Positions 49,802 to 58,568 of a stretch of DNA of 64,000 bases are shown piece after piece (positions within the stretch are counted from its first letter, which is position 1; the number at the start of each line of letters is the position of its first letter). Source of the stretch: Candidatus Woesearchaeota archaeon. GTDB lineage: Archaea > Nanobdellota > Nanobdellia > Woesearchaeales > GW2011-AR4. Location: assembly GCA_016185755.1 (NCBI GenBank), contig JACPMX010000004.1, forward strand, positions 62,001 to 126,000. Direction: 5' to 3'. The notes under the pieces are model-generated. The model did not search any database. It was not told the origin of the DNA and saw only the letters and a list, made by a program, of their open reading frames with translations. A program made the position numbers and the translations under genes.

Positions 49802-50659
49802 TCAAAATAATGTGATAAGAACGCCACCGGCAATCATTATCAAAGTCCCAGCCAGTGATTTCCTGATGTATTTTTCATTGAAGAAGAAATATCCGATCAA
49901 AACGCTGAATATCAGGCCCGTTCTCTTCAAGGAGATGACATAAGGGACAATGGCATAAAGCATTGCGAATGATGCTGTCAGGTTCATCAGGCCCGACATT
50001 AGTCCAAGGAAAAGCAGCAGCTTGAAATTCGACTTCAAATCCTTAATTTTGTTTTCCGCATTTACCAGCAAAAATGGGACCATGACCGCAGAAACAATAA
50101 TATAAACCAAGGTAGTGAAATAAACGGGGCTTGACATCAAAATGCCCTTCTTGAAAAGTATTGATGTTATGCTCCATATGAATGCAACTATGAGGATGTA
50201 AAGTGAGCCTTTGACCTTGAAAATCGACAGGAACGGCTCCAAAAATCCTTTCCCTGATTTAAGGTTGATTGTGTATGCGCCGACAACGATAAGCATTATG
50301 CCTATGAACCCGGTGAATGAAGGGATCTCTTTCAAAGTGAAATAAGAGATTACAAGCAGGAATAAGGGCGTAAAGCTGAGCATTGGCAATGATACTGACA
50401 GCTTGCTTATGTTAAGCGCCTTCAAAAACAAAAACGTCGAGCCAAGGTACAGCAAGGCATTTGCAATTGCAACCATATAAACACCGGAATCAATGCGGTC
50501 GGGATAGCTGAAAAACAAAATTAAAGCCAGGAATGGCAGCGCAAATGCAAACTGCACCCAAACCACTATGGTGTTATTGACGCTGCTCAATTTTTTCATT
50601 AGAGCAAACATCACAGCATCCCATAACCCGGACAAAACAGAAAGAATGGCCCACAGCAT
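49802..50659 (-). CDS. EamA/DMT-family transporter
   Basis: 285 residues with ten spans in two EamA repeats; the motif ALLYLGSTFLFLKALNISKLS and the second-repeat MYAIVPYVISLKRTGLIFSV fit the drug/metabolite transporter superfamily. Substrate unknown. One base after rpe. Confidence 0.85.
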   Translation of the reverse strand: MLWAILSVLSGLWDAVMFALMKKLSSVNNTIVVWVQFAFALPFLALILFFSYPDRIDSGVYMVAIANALLYLGSTFLFLKALNISKLSVSLPMLSFTPLFLLVISYFTLKEIPSFTGFIGIMLIVVGAYTINLKSGKGFLEPFLSIFKVKGSLYILIVAFIWSITSILFKKGILMSSPVYFTTLVYIIVSAVMVPFLLVNAENKIKDLKSNFKLLLFLGLMSGLMNLTASFAMLYAIVPYVISLKRTGLIFSVLIGYFFFNEKYIRKSLAGTLIMIAGGVLITLF

Positions 50660-50660
50660 T

Positions 50661-51302
50661 TTATTTCAGGGCATTTAAAATTTCTTTTATTGCGGCAGGC
50701 CTGTCCTTCTTGCCGAATACAGAAGTGCCTGCGACAAATACATTCGCGCCTGCTTCAAAAGAAATTCTTGCAGTGTAGGGATTTATGCCGCCGTCAACCT
50801 CTATGTCCAGCCCGGGCCTCATCATCCTTAGCTCCCTTGCCTTTGGCATCGTCGGCTCGATGAATTTCTGGCCTGCCCATCCAGGCTCAACTGTCATTAT
50901 CAGGACCATGTCAACCATCTTCAGGTATTTTTTAATTTTATCAAGCGCTGTTCCGGGCTTTATGGATATTGCAGACCTTACCCCGTTTCTCTTGATAAAC
51001 TCAAGCTGCTTTGCGGGGTTCTTGCATGCCTCTTCATGCACTGTTATTGAGTAAGCCCCTGCATCAATAAACCCCCTGATGTACGAATCGCTCGGCTCAT
51101 GCACCATGAGGTGGACATCAAGCGGCACTTTTGTCCTGATTGTTTTCACAAAATCAGAGTCAACTGTAGTGGGGGGGACAAAAATGCCGTCCATTATGTC
51201 TACATGTATCAGGTCAGCGTGCTTCTCGACTTCTTTTATCTCGTCATTTATTTTTGACAGGTCAGCAGAAAGTATAGAGGGGGCAATTTTTATTCTTGGC
51301 AT
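50661..51302 (-). CDS. rpe: Ribulose-phosphate 3-epimerase
   Basis: 213 residues with the TIM-barrel motifs: IAPSILSADLSKIN, LIHVDIMDGIFVPP, DVHLMVHEP, and EVDGGINPYTA, plus metal His/Asp in those pieces. Interconverts ribulose-5-P and xylulose-5-P. Archaea often lack a full pentose pathway, so this feeds ribose metabolism. The downstream EamA gene follows directly. Confidence 0.94.
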   Translation of the reverse strand: MPRIKIAPSILSADLSKINDEIKEVEKHADLIHVDIMDGIFVPPTTVDSDFVKTIRTKVPLDVHLMVHEPSDSYIRGFIDAGAYSITVHEEACKNPAKQLEFIKRNGVRSAISIKPGTALDKIKKYLKMVDMVLIMTVEPGWAGQKFIEPTMPKARELRMMRPGLDIEVDGGINPYTARISFEAGANVFVAGTSVFGKKDRPAAIKEILNALK

Positions 51303-51319
51303 TTTTATCGGATGTTTTG

Positions 51320-51790
51320 TTAGTTTTTATTAAAGTTTTTATTGGAAATCAGGTTACTGACTAAATTTAAAGCTATTTCCCTTTTCTTTGGGAAAGCGGC
51401 CATGCTAATCTTCAAGTGGAAGCAATTGCCCGAGTCTGTCAAGAGTAATTTTCTCCCATTTAGCCATTCGTCCTTGCCGAACCTAAGAAAGAAATCAAGA
51501 TTTGCGTCCAGCCTTGATTCAGCCTGCTCCAGAATCATGTTTTTTTGGCTTTCGTCCAGTTTTTTAAACAGATTTTCAAGAAACTTGCTGATGAGGCTGT
51601 TTTTTTCGATAGTGGCTTCGAATATTGTTATATTTTTTTCATTGAATCCGGCTGCGGTTCTTTTCTTCAGCTCTACCTTGTTTTCCTCAAGATTAAAGGG
51701 GAAAAAATCCAGAAAAGCATTTAATATTGGCTCGCTGTCTTCATGCTCGTAAGAAAAAACAGTAAGCCTGGCCAAGTGGGCATATTTCAT
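51320..51790 (-). CDS. COG1325-type RNA-binding/exosome-related protein
   Basis: 156 residues. Beginning YAHLARLTVFSYEHEDSEPI and with HLKISMAAFPKKREIAL near the end; this is the layout of the archaeal COG1325 RNA-binding protein predicted with the exosome. No catalytic residues. It precedes rpe on the same strand and lies in the UPF0147-prefoldin-RpoP-eL43 strip. Confidence 0.8.
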   Translation of the reverse strand: MKYAHLARLTVFSYEHEDSEPILNAFLDFFPFNLEENKVELKKRTAAGFNEKNITIFEATIEKNSLISKFLENLFKKLDESQKNMILEQAESRLDANLDFFLRFGKDEWLNGRKLLLTDSGNCFHLKISMAAFPKKREIALNLVSNLISNKNFNKN

Positions 51791-51792
51791 AA

Positions 51793-52053
51793 TTATAATT
51801 TCTCAAGCGCGCTCATTACATTCCATATCTGGGTTCTTGTGTAAGACTGCAGGTTCACGTCATTTGCTACCTCGTCAAGCTCGTTCAGCGTCTTGTTGAC
51901 TTTTATGGAAATTTCAGTATCCTCCTTCAGCTTGGTGACAATTGCCTCGATTTTTGTCCTGACATTCCTTGGAACAGTTGCATCCTCCTGTATCTCGCTG
52001 AGGCTTTTTATCACCGTGTCCATTTCGCTTACTTGCTCCGCCATTTTATTCAT
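51793..52053 (-). CDS. UPF0147 family protein
   Basis: 86 residues. The pattern LSEIQEDATVPRNVRTKIE and NDVNLQSYTRTQIWNVMSAL is UPF0147. A small helical protein of archaea, function unknown, usually in ribosomal/prefoldin contexts as here (2-base gap from prefoldin). Confidence 0.93.
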   Translation of the reverse strand: MNKMAEQVSEMDTVIKSLSEIQEDATVPRNVRTKIEAIVTKLKEDTEISIKVNKTLNELDEVANDVNLQSYTRTQIWNVMSALEKL

Positions 52054-52055
52054 GT

Positions 52056-52391
52056 TCAGTCTTCCTTTTTTATTTTCTTAAGAATTTCAGCCTGGAGCTT
52101 GGACGCCTTTTCCCTGACTTGCGTTTCCTGCTTCTCCATTGTCTTTATCCTGAGCTCGAGCATCTCCTTTTTTGACTGAAGGTCATTTTTCAGCTCATTT
52201 TTGTCGGATTCCACCATTATGTTGCCGATTATCTTGTACGCCTTGTCAGTATTCTCGAGCTCTGCCAGCGCAGACTCGACTTCGACGAGCTGCACCTGGA
52301 ACTGCTGCTTCTGCCCCAGAAAGCTCTGCAGGCTCTGCTCGAACATCTGCAGCTGCCCTATCTTCTGCTCGGTCTCCTTTGAAACATCCAT
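52056..52391 (-). CDS. pfdB: Prefoldin subunit beta
   Basis: About 111 residues from the ATG at 52391; a longer frame to 52469 would overlap RpoP. Two coiled-coil arms with a beta hairpin core (DKAYKIIGNIMVES). Part of the hexamer that carries unfolded protein to the thermosome. No odd features. Confidence 0.93.
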   Translation of the reverse strand: MDVSKETEQKIGQLQMFEQSLQSFLGQKQQFQVQLVEVESALAELENTDKAYKIIGNIMVESDKNELKNDLQSKKEMLELRIKTMEKQETQVREKASKLQAEILKKIKKED

Positions 52392-52399
52392 TTTGCACC

Positions 52400-52537
52400 T
52401 TACCTGGACTTGACTTTTGTGTTGACGCTTCTCGGCTTGAAAAGTATCTTGCTGCCGCAGTACGGGCACCTTATCCTTTTCCTCAGGTAGTCCATTGCAA
52501 CTTTCTTGTTGCAGTCAAAACATTTGTATTCTGCCAT
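52400..52537 (-). CDS. rpoP: RNA polymerase subunit P (Rpb12-like)
   Basis: 45 residues: EYKCFDCNKKVAMDYL and RIRCPYCGSKILFKPR, a four-Cys zinc ribbon. The smallest archaeal RNA polymerase subunit, too short for default gene lists. Lies 8 bases before prefoldin beta on the same strand. Confidence 0.93.
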   Translation of the reverse strand: MAEYKCFDCNKKVAMDYLRKRIRCPYCGSKILFKPRSVNTKVKSR

Positions 52538-52588
52538 ATTAAAAATCACCCTGGTTTTTGATATCACGGAAATCCTTGATTTCCGATA

Positions 52589-52900
52589 TTATGCTTCCTC
52601 TGAGACTTCTTCGGTCTCTTCAATTTCCTCGCTCTCTACGACAGGTTCCTCTTCTGCAATTGCCGCTTCCTTCTCAATTATTTTCCTTGAAACGGAATAT
52701 GCCTTGCCTGTGAATTTTGCATTGCATTTCCTGCATTTCCATATGCCTGCAGCCGCCCGCTTAACGGCAATCTTGTTGCAGTACGGGCACTTGTGCAGCT
52801 TTCTCTGCTCTGCCTCTATCTTTGAGAATTTCAATTTTGGCTTTCTGCCGTATCTTGCCCCGAATCTTTTGACAGAGCCTAGTTTTTCTTCGGTTTTCAT
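52589..52900 (-). CDS. rpl37ae: Ribosomal protein eL43 (L37Ae)
   Basis: About 103 residues from the ATG at 52900; an earlier Met overlaps the tRNA. GSVKRFGARYGRKPKLK, then HKCPYCNKIAVKRAA and GIWKCRKC zinc ribbon. A Glu-rich tail extends ~25 residues past the usual end. Large-subunit protein. Confidence 0.95.
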   Translation of the reverse strand: MKTEEKLGSVKRFGARYGRKPKLKFSKIEAEQRKLHKCPYCNKIAVKRAAAGIWKCRKCNAKFTGKAYSVSRKIIEKEAAIAEEEPVVESEEIEETEEVSEEA

Positions 52901-52931
52901 TTTGCTAAAAAATTCAAAAGTTCTTTCCAAA

Positions 52932-53030
52932 TGGGGCTGCCCGGAGTTTCATAGGCATTGTTGCCAAATTTGAACCGGGGTCTTCTGGTCCCAAACCAGA
53001 AAGGATGTGTCCAAGCTACCCTACAGCCCC
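52932..53030 (-). tRNA. tRNA-Pro (TGG) with ~23-base T-loop intron
   Basis: Minus-strand tRNA. Acceptor GGGGCTG/CAGCCCC; D-arm GGGT/ATCC; anticodon arm TCTGG-TTTGGGA-CCAGA gives anticodon TGG; T-stem CCCGG (5' side) and CCGGG (3' side). Between the T-stem halves there are 30 bases instead of 7 (plus-strand 52945-52974), so ~23 bases are extra. The likely mature loop is TTCAAAT. The insert has GGC...GCC pairing (GGCAACAATGCC). No intron at the anticodon. Discriminator A. A noncanonical archaeal intron site. Confidence 0.75.
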
Positions 53031-53146
53031 ATATTCGGGCTATTTAGCCCTAGGTTATGGATTAAACCGCCATTTTTAAATCTATCGTTATGGCATTGAA
53101 ACTATTTTCGGTAAGGTATATAAATAAAGTAAACATCAGACGATTC

Positions 53147-53977
53147 ATGATAATCTCCCATAACCCGGCAAAAGGGCTTTTGGAGGCTGCTAAAAAAGGC
53201 ACGGAACATGCTGAAGTTTCTCTTGATTTGAACATTTCAAAAGCAAGGGTAGGTATTGAAAACAATTCCTTCATTTTTCCGGATGGCCAGAGGCTTGAAG
53301 AATCGCAGCTAAAAAAGCCCATAAAAGATGATGCAAGCTGTTTCCTGATTAAGGATAATGCATTGGTGAAAATCCAGCTGTTTTCCGAAGAGACGAACAA
53401 ATTCTACAAATTAGTTCCTGCAAAAGATGCCCCGACTATTGAAATTTCGGGCATAAGGATGCACGTCACAAAAGAAATGTCTCCGATGGAGGATACTAAA
53501 AAAAAGATTGAGGCAATATCCCCCATAAAAGGCTTCGTTTTAGATACATGCATGGGCCTTGGCTACACAGCCATTATGGCATCCAAAAGTGCGTTCGTTA
53601 TTACCTGCGAAAAGGACGGAAACGTATTGGAAATCGCAAGGCTCAATCCATGGTCAAAAGAGCTGTTCAATAGCAAAAAAATCAGCATATTGAAGGCCAG
53701 CATTTTTGACGAAATAAAAATATTAAAAAACAGTATGTTCGATGCAGTAATTCATGACCCCCCAAGATTGAGCTTGGCTTCTGAGCTGTATTCCCTTGGG
53801 TTCTACAGGCAGCTTTTCAGGGTGATGAAGCCAAATGGCAGATTGTATCACTACACCGGTTCGCCTGGCAGCAGGTTCAGGAATGTAAATCTGGCAGGGA
53901 ATGTGGCACAAAGGCTGAAAACAGCTGGATTCAGGGACATTAGGAATGACCATTACGGCTTGACGGCTTCGAAATGA
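53147..53977 (+). CDS. COG2521-like SAM-dependent methyltransferase
   Basis: About 276 residues. The ATG at 53147 follows a TATA box (tatataaat, 53118-53126) by ~25 bases, so it is preferred over an earlier Met at 53090. DTCMGLGYTAIMA is SAM motif I; DAVIHDPPRLSLASELYS is the DPP catalytic motif of N-methyltransferases. Archaeal COG2521 proteins of unknown substrate look like this. Probably modifies a nucleic acid or protein. Confidence 0.8.
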   Translation: MIISHNPAKGLLEAAKKGTEHAEVSLDLNISKARVGIENNSFIFPDGQRLEESQLKKPIKDDASCFLIKDNALVKIQLFSEETNKFYKLVPAKDAPTIEISGIRMHVTKEMSPMEDTKKKIEAISPIKGFVLDTCMGLGYTAIMASKSAFVITCEKDGNVLEIARLNPWSKELFNSKKISILKASIFDEIKILKNSMFDAVIHDPPRLSLASELYSLGFYRQLFRVMKPNGRLYHYTGSPGSRFRNVNLAGNVAQRLKTAGFRDIRNDHYGLTASK

Positions 53978-54012
53978 CAATTTTTAAATATAATTTATGA
54001 AATTGGAATTGC

Positions 54013-54600
54013 ATGGCTGATTATTTCACCATTATCAAAAATTTCATTCTCGACAAGCAGTTCCTTAACTTGTTTATGTCAACTGCCGTGCTGTTTCTAG
54101 CGAGCCTGCTTTCATGGTATGTCTATTACAAGCAGCTTGCAAGGCGCGACTTGTTTGAGATACCAAAGCTCGATCTCAAGCTTAAGTTTGCAAGCTTTAT
54201 CGACAGGACCGTGTATTTCCTCAAGTACCTATTTATTTTTCCCCTTTATTCCTTTGTCTGGTTTCTTGTATTCTCGTTCCTGCTTCTTCTTCTCTCAAAA
54301 GCAAGGCCCATAGAGGACATACTGTTTCTCGGCATAATAGTGGTGTCTGCAACCAGGACAGCAGCTTATGTAAGCGAAAAATTGGCAGAAGACATGGCAA
54401 AACTGCTGCCATTGACATTGATAGCCATCTTCCTCATAAATCCAGAGTCTGTAACGCTAAACACAATCAGGTCTTCATTCAGCACCTTGCTCCCCCAGTT
54501 CCCGCGTGTTGCGAAATATTTGCTTTTTACCATAGCGCTCGAGTGGATTCTTAGGCTTTGCCATTGGGCGTTTGCATCTATAAAGCCTAAAAACCAATAG
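54013..54600 (+). CDS. Unknown membrane protein
   Basis: 195 residues with about four to five spans (near 18-36, 65-90, 92-110, 130-145, 170-190). No motif. 35 bases after the methyltransferase stop; a TATA-like tttaaata (53983-53991) lies about 25 bases before the ATG. Followed by aRF1. Confidence 0.6.
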   Translation: MADYFTIIKNFILDKQFLNLFMSTAVLFLASLLSWYVYYKQLARRDLFEIPKLDLKLKFASFIDRTVYFLKYLFIFPLYSFVWFLVFSFLLLLLSKARPIEDILFLGIIVVSATRTAAYVSEKLAEDMAKLLPLTLIAIFLINPESVTLNTIRSSFSTLLPQFPRVAKYLLFTIALEWILRLCHWAFASIKPKNQ

Positions 54601-54635
54601 CTTAATTTATAAATAATGCATATTTCTATACAGCC

Positions 54636-55736
54636 ATGGCAATCACAGAAGCGCAGAGATTTCATCTGAAGAAATTTCTCAAGGAGCTTGAAAATTTCAG
54701 GGGCAGGCATACAGAATTGGTTAGTGTTTATATCCCGCAGGATTATGACCTGAACAAGGTGATTAACCACCTTGCGCAGGAGCAGGGGACAGCGTCAAAC
54801 ATAAAGTCCGCTTCCACAAGGAAAAATGTGACTGACGCCCTTGAAAGGATGATCCAGCATCTAAAGCTGTTCAAGAGGACTCCTCCAAACGGGCTTGCAG
54901 CTTTCTCCGGAAATGTGGCGGAAAGGGAAGGCCAGCAGGATTTCAAGGTTTGGAGCATTGAGCCGCCTGTGCCTTTGAAAACAAGGATCTACAGGTGCGA
55001 CAAGGAATTTGTGCTCGACATACTGAGGGATATGCTCGAGGCAAAAGAGGTGTATGGCCTTGTGGTCATGGACAGAAGGGATGCAAATATCGCATTGCTC
55101 AAGGGAAAGACAATAATCCCCCTTGTCAAGACGCATTCAGAGGTTCCTGGAAAATTTAAAGCAGGGGGGCAAAGCGCTAACCGGTTCAGGAGCCTGGTTG
55201 AAGGCGCTGCAAAGGACCATTACAAGAAAGTGGCTGAATATATGAAAGAGACCTTCCTCACAATGGAAGGCCTTAAAGGCATCATTGTAGGGGGCCCGGG
55301 CCCTACAAAATATGACCTTGTTGAGGGCGATTTCATAACAAACGAGGTCAAGAAGAAAATAATCGCTATAAAGGACCTGAGCTACACAGGCGATTTTGGG
55401 CTGGAAGAGCTGCTTGAAAAGAGCCTGGATGTGCTTGCGCAGGAAGAGGTGTCTGAAGAGAAAAAAATTGTAGGAAGATTTCTTGAGATGCTTGCGACAA
55501 AGCAGAACATGGTTGCTTACGGCGAGGCTGATGTCATGAAGAAATTAAAGATGGGGGTTGTTGACATTCTTTTGCTTTCAGAAGACCTGGGTGATGAGAA
55601 AATAGAGGAATTTGACAATGCAGCGCAGCCGGTCGGCACAAGCGTCAGGATAATCTCAACCCAGACAAGGGAAGGGGCCCAATTAAGGGACTTGGGGAAA
55701 GCGGCTGCCATTTTAAGATATGAAGTGCATGTTTAA
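54636..55736 (+). CDS. prf1: Peptide chain release factor aRF1
   Basis: 366 residues. TASNIKSAS is the stop-codon NIKS loop; VPGKFKAGGQSANRF carries GGQ, which triggers hydrolysis of the last peptidyl-tRNA. Archaeal aRF1 is usually ~400-420 residues. The last domain goes from LLLSEDLGD straight to EEFDNAAQPVGTSVRII without the Cys-bearing minidomain insert seen in most archaea. Complete otherwise. Confidence 0.95.
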   Translation: MAITEAQRFHLKKFLKELENFRGRHTELVSVYIPQDYDLNKVINHLAQEQGTASNIKSASTRKNVTDALERMIQHLKLFKRTPPNGLAAFSGNVAEREGQQDFKVWSIEPPVPLKTRIYRCDKEFVLDILRDMLEAKEVYGLVVMDRRDANIALLKGKTIIPLVKTHSEVPGKFKAGGQSANRFRSLVEGAAKDHYKKVAEYMKETFLTMEGLKGIIVGGPGPTKYDLVEGDFITNEVKKKIIAIKDLSYTGDFGLEELLEKSLDVLAQEEVSEEKKIVGRFLEMLATKQNMVAYGEADVMKKLKMGVVDILLLSEDLGDEKIEEFDNAAQPVGTSVRIISTQTREGAQLRDLGKAAAILRYEVHV

Positions 55737-55780
55737 TTATTAATAAAAATATTTAAAGAAGCTGTTATCTGAAAATTCTC

Positions 55781-56452
55781 ATGTCAGAGCTAGTAAAAGA
55801 GGCATTCCAGCAATTGTACCCGGAAAAAGAGCTGAGGTACTCTGTTTCCCTCAAATATTCTAGGAAGTTCAAGCCGTACAATGCCAATGTCAAAAGGTAC
55901 GGGAACAATCTGATGTTCAGTTTCAGCAGGGACTGGAAAAAGATAAGCAAAGAAATCCAGGTTGGGCTTATACAGGAATTATTGGTAAAAATCCTGAAGG
56001 GAAATAATAAAAAAACAATGAGCATGGAATTGTACAATCTTTTCATGAAAAACGTCCATCTGGCTGTCCCAAAGACGAAAACCGATGAAGTTCTTGGGGA
56101 ATCATTTAATCGCGTCAATGATGCTTATTTCAGCGGCATGCTTGACAAGCCGAACCTGCAATGGGGTACGAACTCGACAAGCAAGCTTGGCTGCTATGAA
56201 TATGGAAGCGATACAATAACAATAAGCTTGATTTTCAAAAATGAAAAGCCTGAATTGCTGGATTATGTGATGTATCACGAAATGCTGCACAAGAAGTTCA
56301 AGTTCAGCAGCAGCAACGGAAGGACAATACACCACAGCGCTGAATTCAGGAAGATGGAGTCAAAATTTGAAAACCGCGATTTGGCTGAAAAAGAAATAAC
56401 GAGGCTTGCAAGGAGGCACAGGTTTGGGCTTAAAGCAATTTTGAAGTTTTGA
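55781..56452 (+). CDS. SprT/WLM-like zinc metalloprotease
   Basis: 223 residues. [11 protein letters not shown] is a HExxH zinc motif with a later His ([13 protein letters not shown]) as third ligand. It resembles the SprT/WLM (DUF45-type) metalloproteases; some cut DNA-protein crosslinks. No membrane span. Between aRF1 and the histone gene. Confidence 0.75.
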   Translation: MSELVKEAFQQLYPEKELRYSVSLKYSRKFKPYNANVKRYGNNLMFSFSRDWKKISKEIQVGLIQELLVKILKGNNKKTMSMELYNLFMKNVHLAVPKTKTDEVLGESFNRVNDAYFSGMLDKPNLQWGTNSTSKLGCYEYGSDTITISLIFKNEKPELLDYVMYHEMLHKKFKFSSSNGRTIHHSAEFRKMESKFENRDLAEKEITRLARRHRFGLKAILKF

Positions 56453-56499
56453 TTGAGAAAGTTTTAAATAGGCAATGCCAAATTTCTAAGCTGATAAAA

Positions 56500-56709
56500 A
56501 TGAGCGACAAGTTTCTTCCTCTGGCTGCAATGGAGAAGATACTGAAGCAAGGGGGGGCAGAGAGGGTTTCAGACAAGGCAAAGGTTGCGCTGAAAAATGC
56601 AATCGAGGAGATAGCCAATGAAATAGCCGTCAAGTCCATAAAGCTTGCTGTCCATGCAGGCAGGAAAACAGTGAAATCGGAGGACATAAAGCTCGCAGTC
56701 AAGGAATAG
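56500..56709 (+). CDS. Archaeal histone
   Basis: 69 residues from the ATG at 56500; tttaaata (56463-56470) is ~30 bases before. [20 protein letters not shown] and [20 protein letters not shown] form the three-helix histone fold with no tails. Dimers wrap DNA. Confidence 0.95.
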   Translation: MSDKFLPLAAMEKILKQGGAERVSDKAKVALKNAIEEIANEIAVKSIKLAVHAGRKTVKSEDIKLAVKE

Positions 56710-56809
56710 TTTCTTTTTAATTATAATAATATAACCGGCAATTTCAAGCATAATCTTTATAAATTACCGGGTTATCCGCTTTAATCTTAATCTAAAGGTG
56801 ACTTAAAAA

Positions 56810-57211
56810 ATGGCAGACACGAAAATGATTGCAGCCAACAATGTCCAGAAGGGCAACTTTATAATCATGGACGGGGCTGCATGCAGGGTTGTCGATGTCG
56901 AGATATCAAAGCCCGGCAAGCACGGCCATTCAAAAGTCAGGGTGTCTGCAGTTGGTTTGACGGACGACAAGAAAAGGATATCTGTGATGCCCGGGCACGA
57001 CAACATAGAAGTGCCGATAATAGAGAAAAGGACAGCCCAGATATTATCCGTACATGGCGATGTTGCAAATGTCATGGACTCTGAAACATACGAGACATTT
57101 GACCTGAAAATCCCGGAAGAGTTCAAGGGCCAGATTGCTGAGGGCTCGTCCGTGCTTTATTGGACAATTCTTGATGAGAAAGTCATAAAACAGGTCAAGG
57201 GGAGTGAGTAA
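56810..57211 (+). CDS. Translation factor aIF5A
   Basis: 133 residues. The hypusine loop ISKPGKHGHSKVRV is intact with the Lys that is modified; the C-terminal OB-fold is normal. It helps ribosomes through hard-to-make peptide bonds. One base before eL40. Confidence 0.96.
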   Translation: MADTKMIAANNVQKGNFIIMDGAACRVVDVEISKPGKHGHSKVRVSAVGLTDDKKRISVMPGHDNIEVPIIEKRTAQILSVHGDVANVMDSETYETFDLKIPEEFKGQIAEGSSVLYWTILDEKVIKQVKGSE

Positions 57212-57373
57212 ATGGTAAAATTTCCGGAAGCTGATGTAAGGAAATTCAGGAATGTATTTGTGTGCAGGAAATGCAAGGCCAAGGTAAAGGCCCCAAACAT
57301 GAAGATAATACAGGGCAAGATAAGCTGCAGGGGATGCGGAGGCAAGGCTTTCAAGGCTGTGAGGAAGAAGTAA
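57212..57373 (+). CDS. rpl40e: Ribosomal protein eL40
   Basis: 53 residues, with KFRNVFVCRKCKAKVKAP and GKISCRGCGGKAF (four-Cys zinc ribbon), a clear eL40. Starts right after the aIF5A stop and ends right at the protease ATG. Too short for default lists. Confidence 0.93.
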   Translation: MVKFPEADVRKFRNVFVCRKCKAKVKAPNMKIIQGKISCRGCGGKAFKAVRKK

Positions 57374-58558
57374 ATGGATTTCCAGACAATTGCCGCTGTT
57401 GCCTTTATTGCCGCTCTGACTATATTTCTTTTGTTAAAGAGAAAAAATCTCGATACAAAGCAGATAATCCCTTATTTTCTTTATTTTTCCATGTACAGGA
57501 CCAGGCTTGGCCTAAAGTTTATGGATGCCATGGCTAAAAGATACAGGAAGCTCGTGGTTTACATAGGTTATTTCGGAGTCTTTATAGGATTCATGGGGAT
57601 GGCTGTGATAAGCTACGCCTTGGTGAGCAATATATTCATGCTGTTCACAAAGCCCGAATCGACCCCGGGAGTGGGATTAGTGCTTCCGTTCAAGGCAAAA
57701 GGGGTTTTCTTTGTGCCGTTCTTTTACTGGATAATTGCTATTTTTGTTATCGCTGTCGTGCATGAATTCTCGCATGGGCTGATTGCAAGAGCGCATAACC
57801 TAAAAGTTAAGTCAAGCGGCTTTGCCTTTCTCGGGCTGGTAATCCCGATCATACCTGCTGCCTTTGTCGAGCCGGATGAAAAGGAGCTGAAGAAAAGGCC
57901 GCACAAGCAGCAGTTGAGCGTGTTTGCAGCAGGGCCGTTTTCCAACATTGCCGCTGCTTTTTTGTTTGTTGCGATAGCATCATTTGTGCTTGCTCCGCTG
58001 GCCAGCGCGGTTATCGAGCCAAACGGAGTCAAGGTAACTGACTATGTAAAGGGAAAAGACTCTTTCCCGGCTGAAAATGCCGGCATTAAGATAGGGGAGA
58101 TAATAAATAAGGTTGATGGCCAGGAAACTCCCTACGTTGATAACTTGTCATCTGCATTAAGAAGCAAGAAGCCAGACGACCTCGTTTCAGTTAAAACAGA
58201 CAGGTCATCCTACCAGTTAAGGCTTGCAAAAAATCCTGAAAATGAAAGCATGGCCTATCTTGGGGCCTATCTCGAGCAGAGCACGAAGATAAAAGATAAT
58301 ATCAGGGAAGCTTATGGAGGATTTTTGCCAAATTCATTGATATGGCTGTATGGGCTATTTGTGATTCTGGTCATCCTGAATTTCGGCATTGGGCTCTTCA
58401 ATCTTGTCCCTATAGGGCCTTTAGATGGCGGCAGGATGCTTCAGTTGGCCCTCCACAAGTTCTTTGACAGGGAAAAAGGGGACAGGTACTGGCATTACAT
58501 AGGAATATTTTTCCTTGCCCTGATTTTCATAAACATAGCGGCCGGGTTTGTGAGATAG
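57374..58558 (+). CDS. M50 site-2 protease with PDZ domain
   Basis: 394 residues. VVHEFSHGLIARAH is the HExxH of M50 site-2 proteases, and GPLDGGRMLQLAL is the LDG motif. Between them a PDZ-like part (~225-290) that admits substrate. About six spans. Cuts membrane-anchored proteins, as RseP does in bacteria. Starts one base after eL40 stop. Confidence 0.92.
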   Translation: MDFQTIAAVAFIAALTIFLLLKRKNLDTKQIIPYFLYFSMYRTRLGLKFMDAMAKRYRKLVVYIGYFGVFIGFMGMAVISYALVSNIFMLFTKPESTPGVGLVLPFKAKGVFFVPFFYWIIAIFVIAVVHEFSHGLIARAHNLKVKSSGFAFLGLVIPIIPAAFVEPDEKELKKRPHKQQLSVFAAGPFSNIAAAFLFVAIASFVLAPLASAVIEPNGVKVTDYVKGKDSFPAENAGIKIGEIINKVDGQETPYVDNLSSALRSKKPDDLVSVKTDRSSYQLRLAKNPENESMAYLGAYLEQSTKIKDNIREAYGGFLPNSLIWLYGLFVILVILNFGIGLFNLVPIGPLDGGRMLQLALHKFFDREKGDRYWHYIGIFFLALIFINIAAGFVR

Positions 58559-58568
58559 AGATTTTAAA

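Noticed and set aside
52945-52974. tRNA-Pro called as a pseudogene
   Set aside because: All stems pair perfectly once the T-loop insert is removed, which favours an intron over decay.
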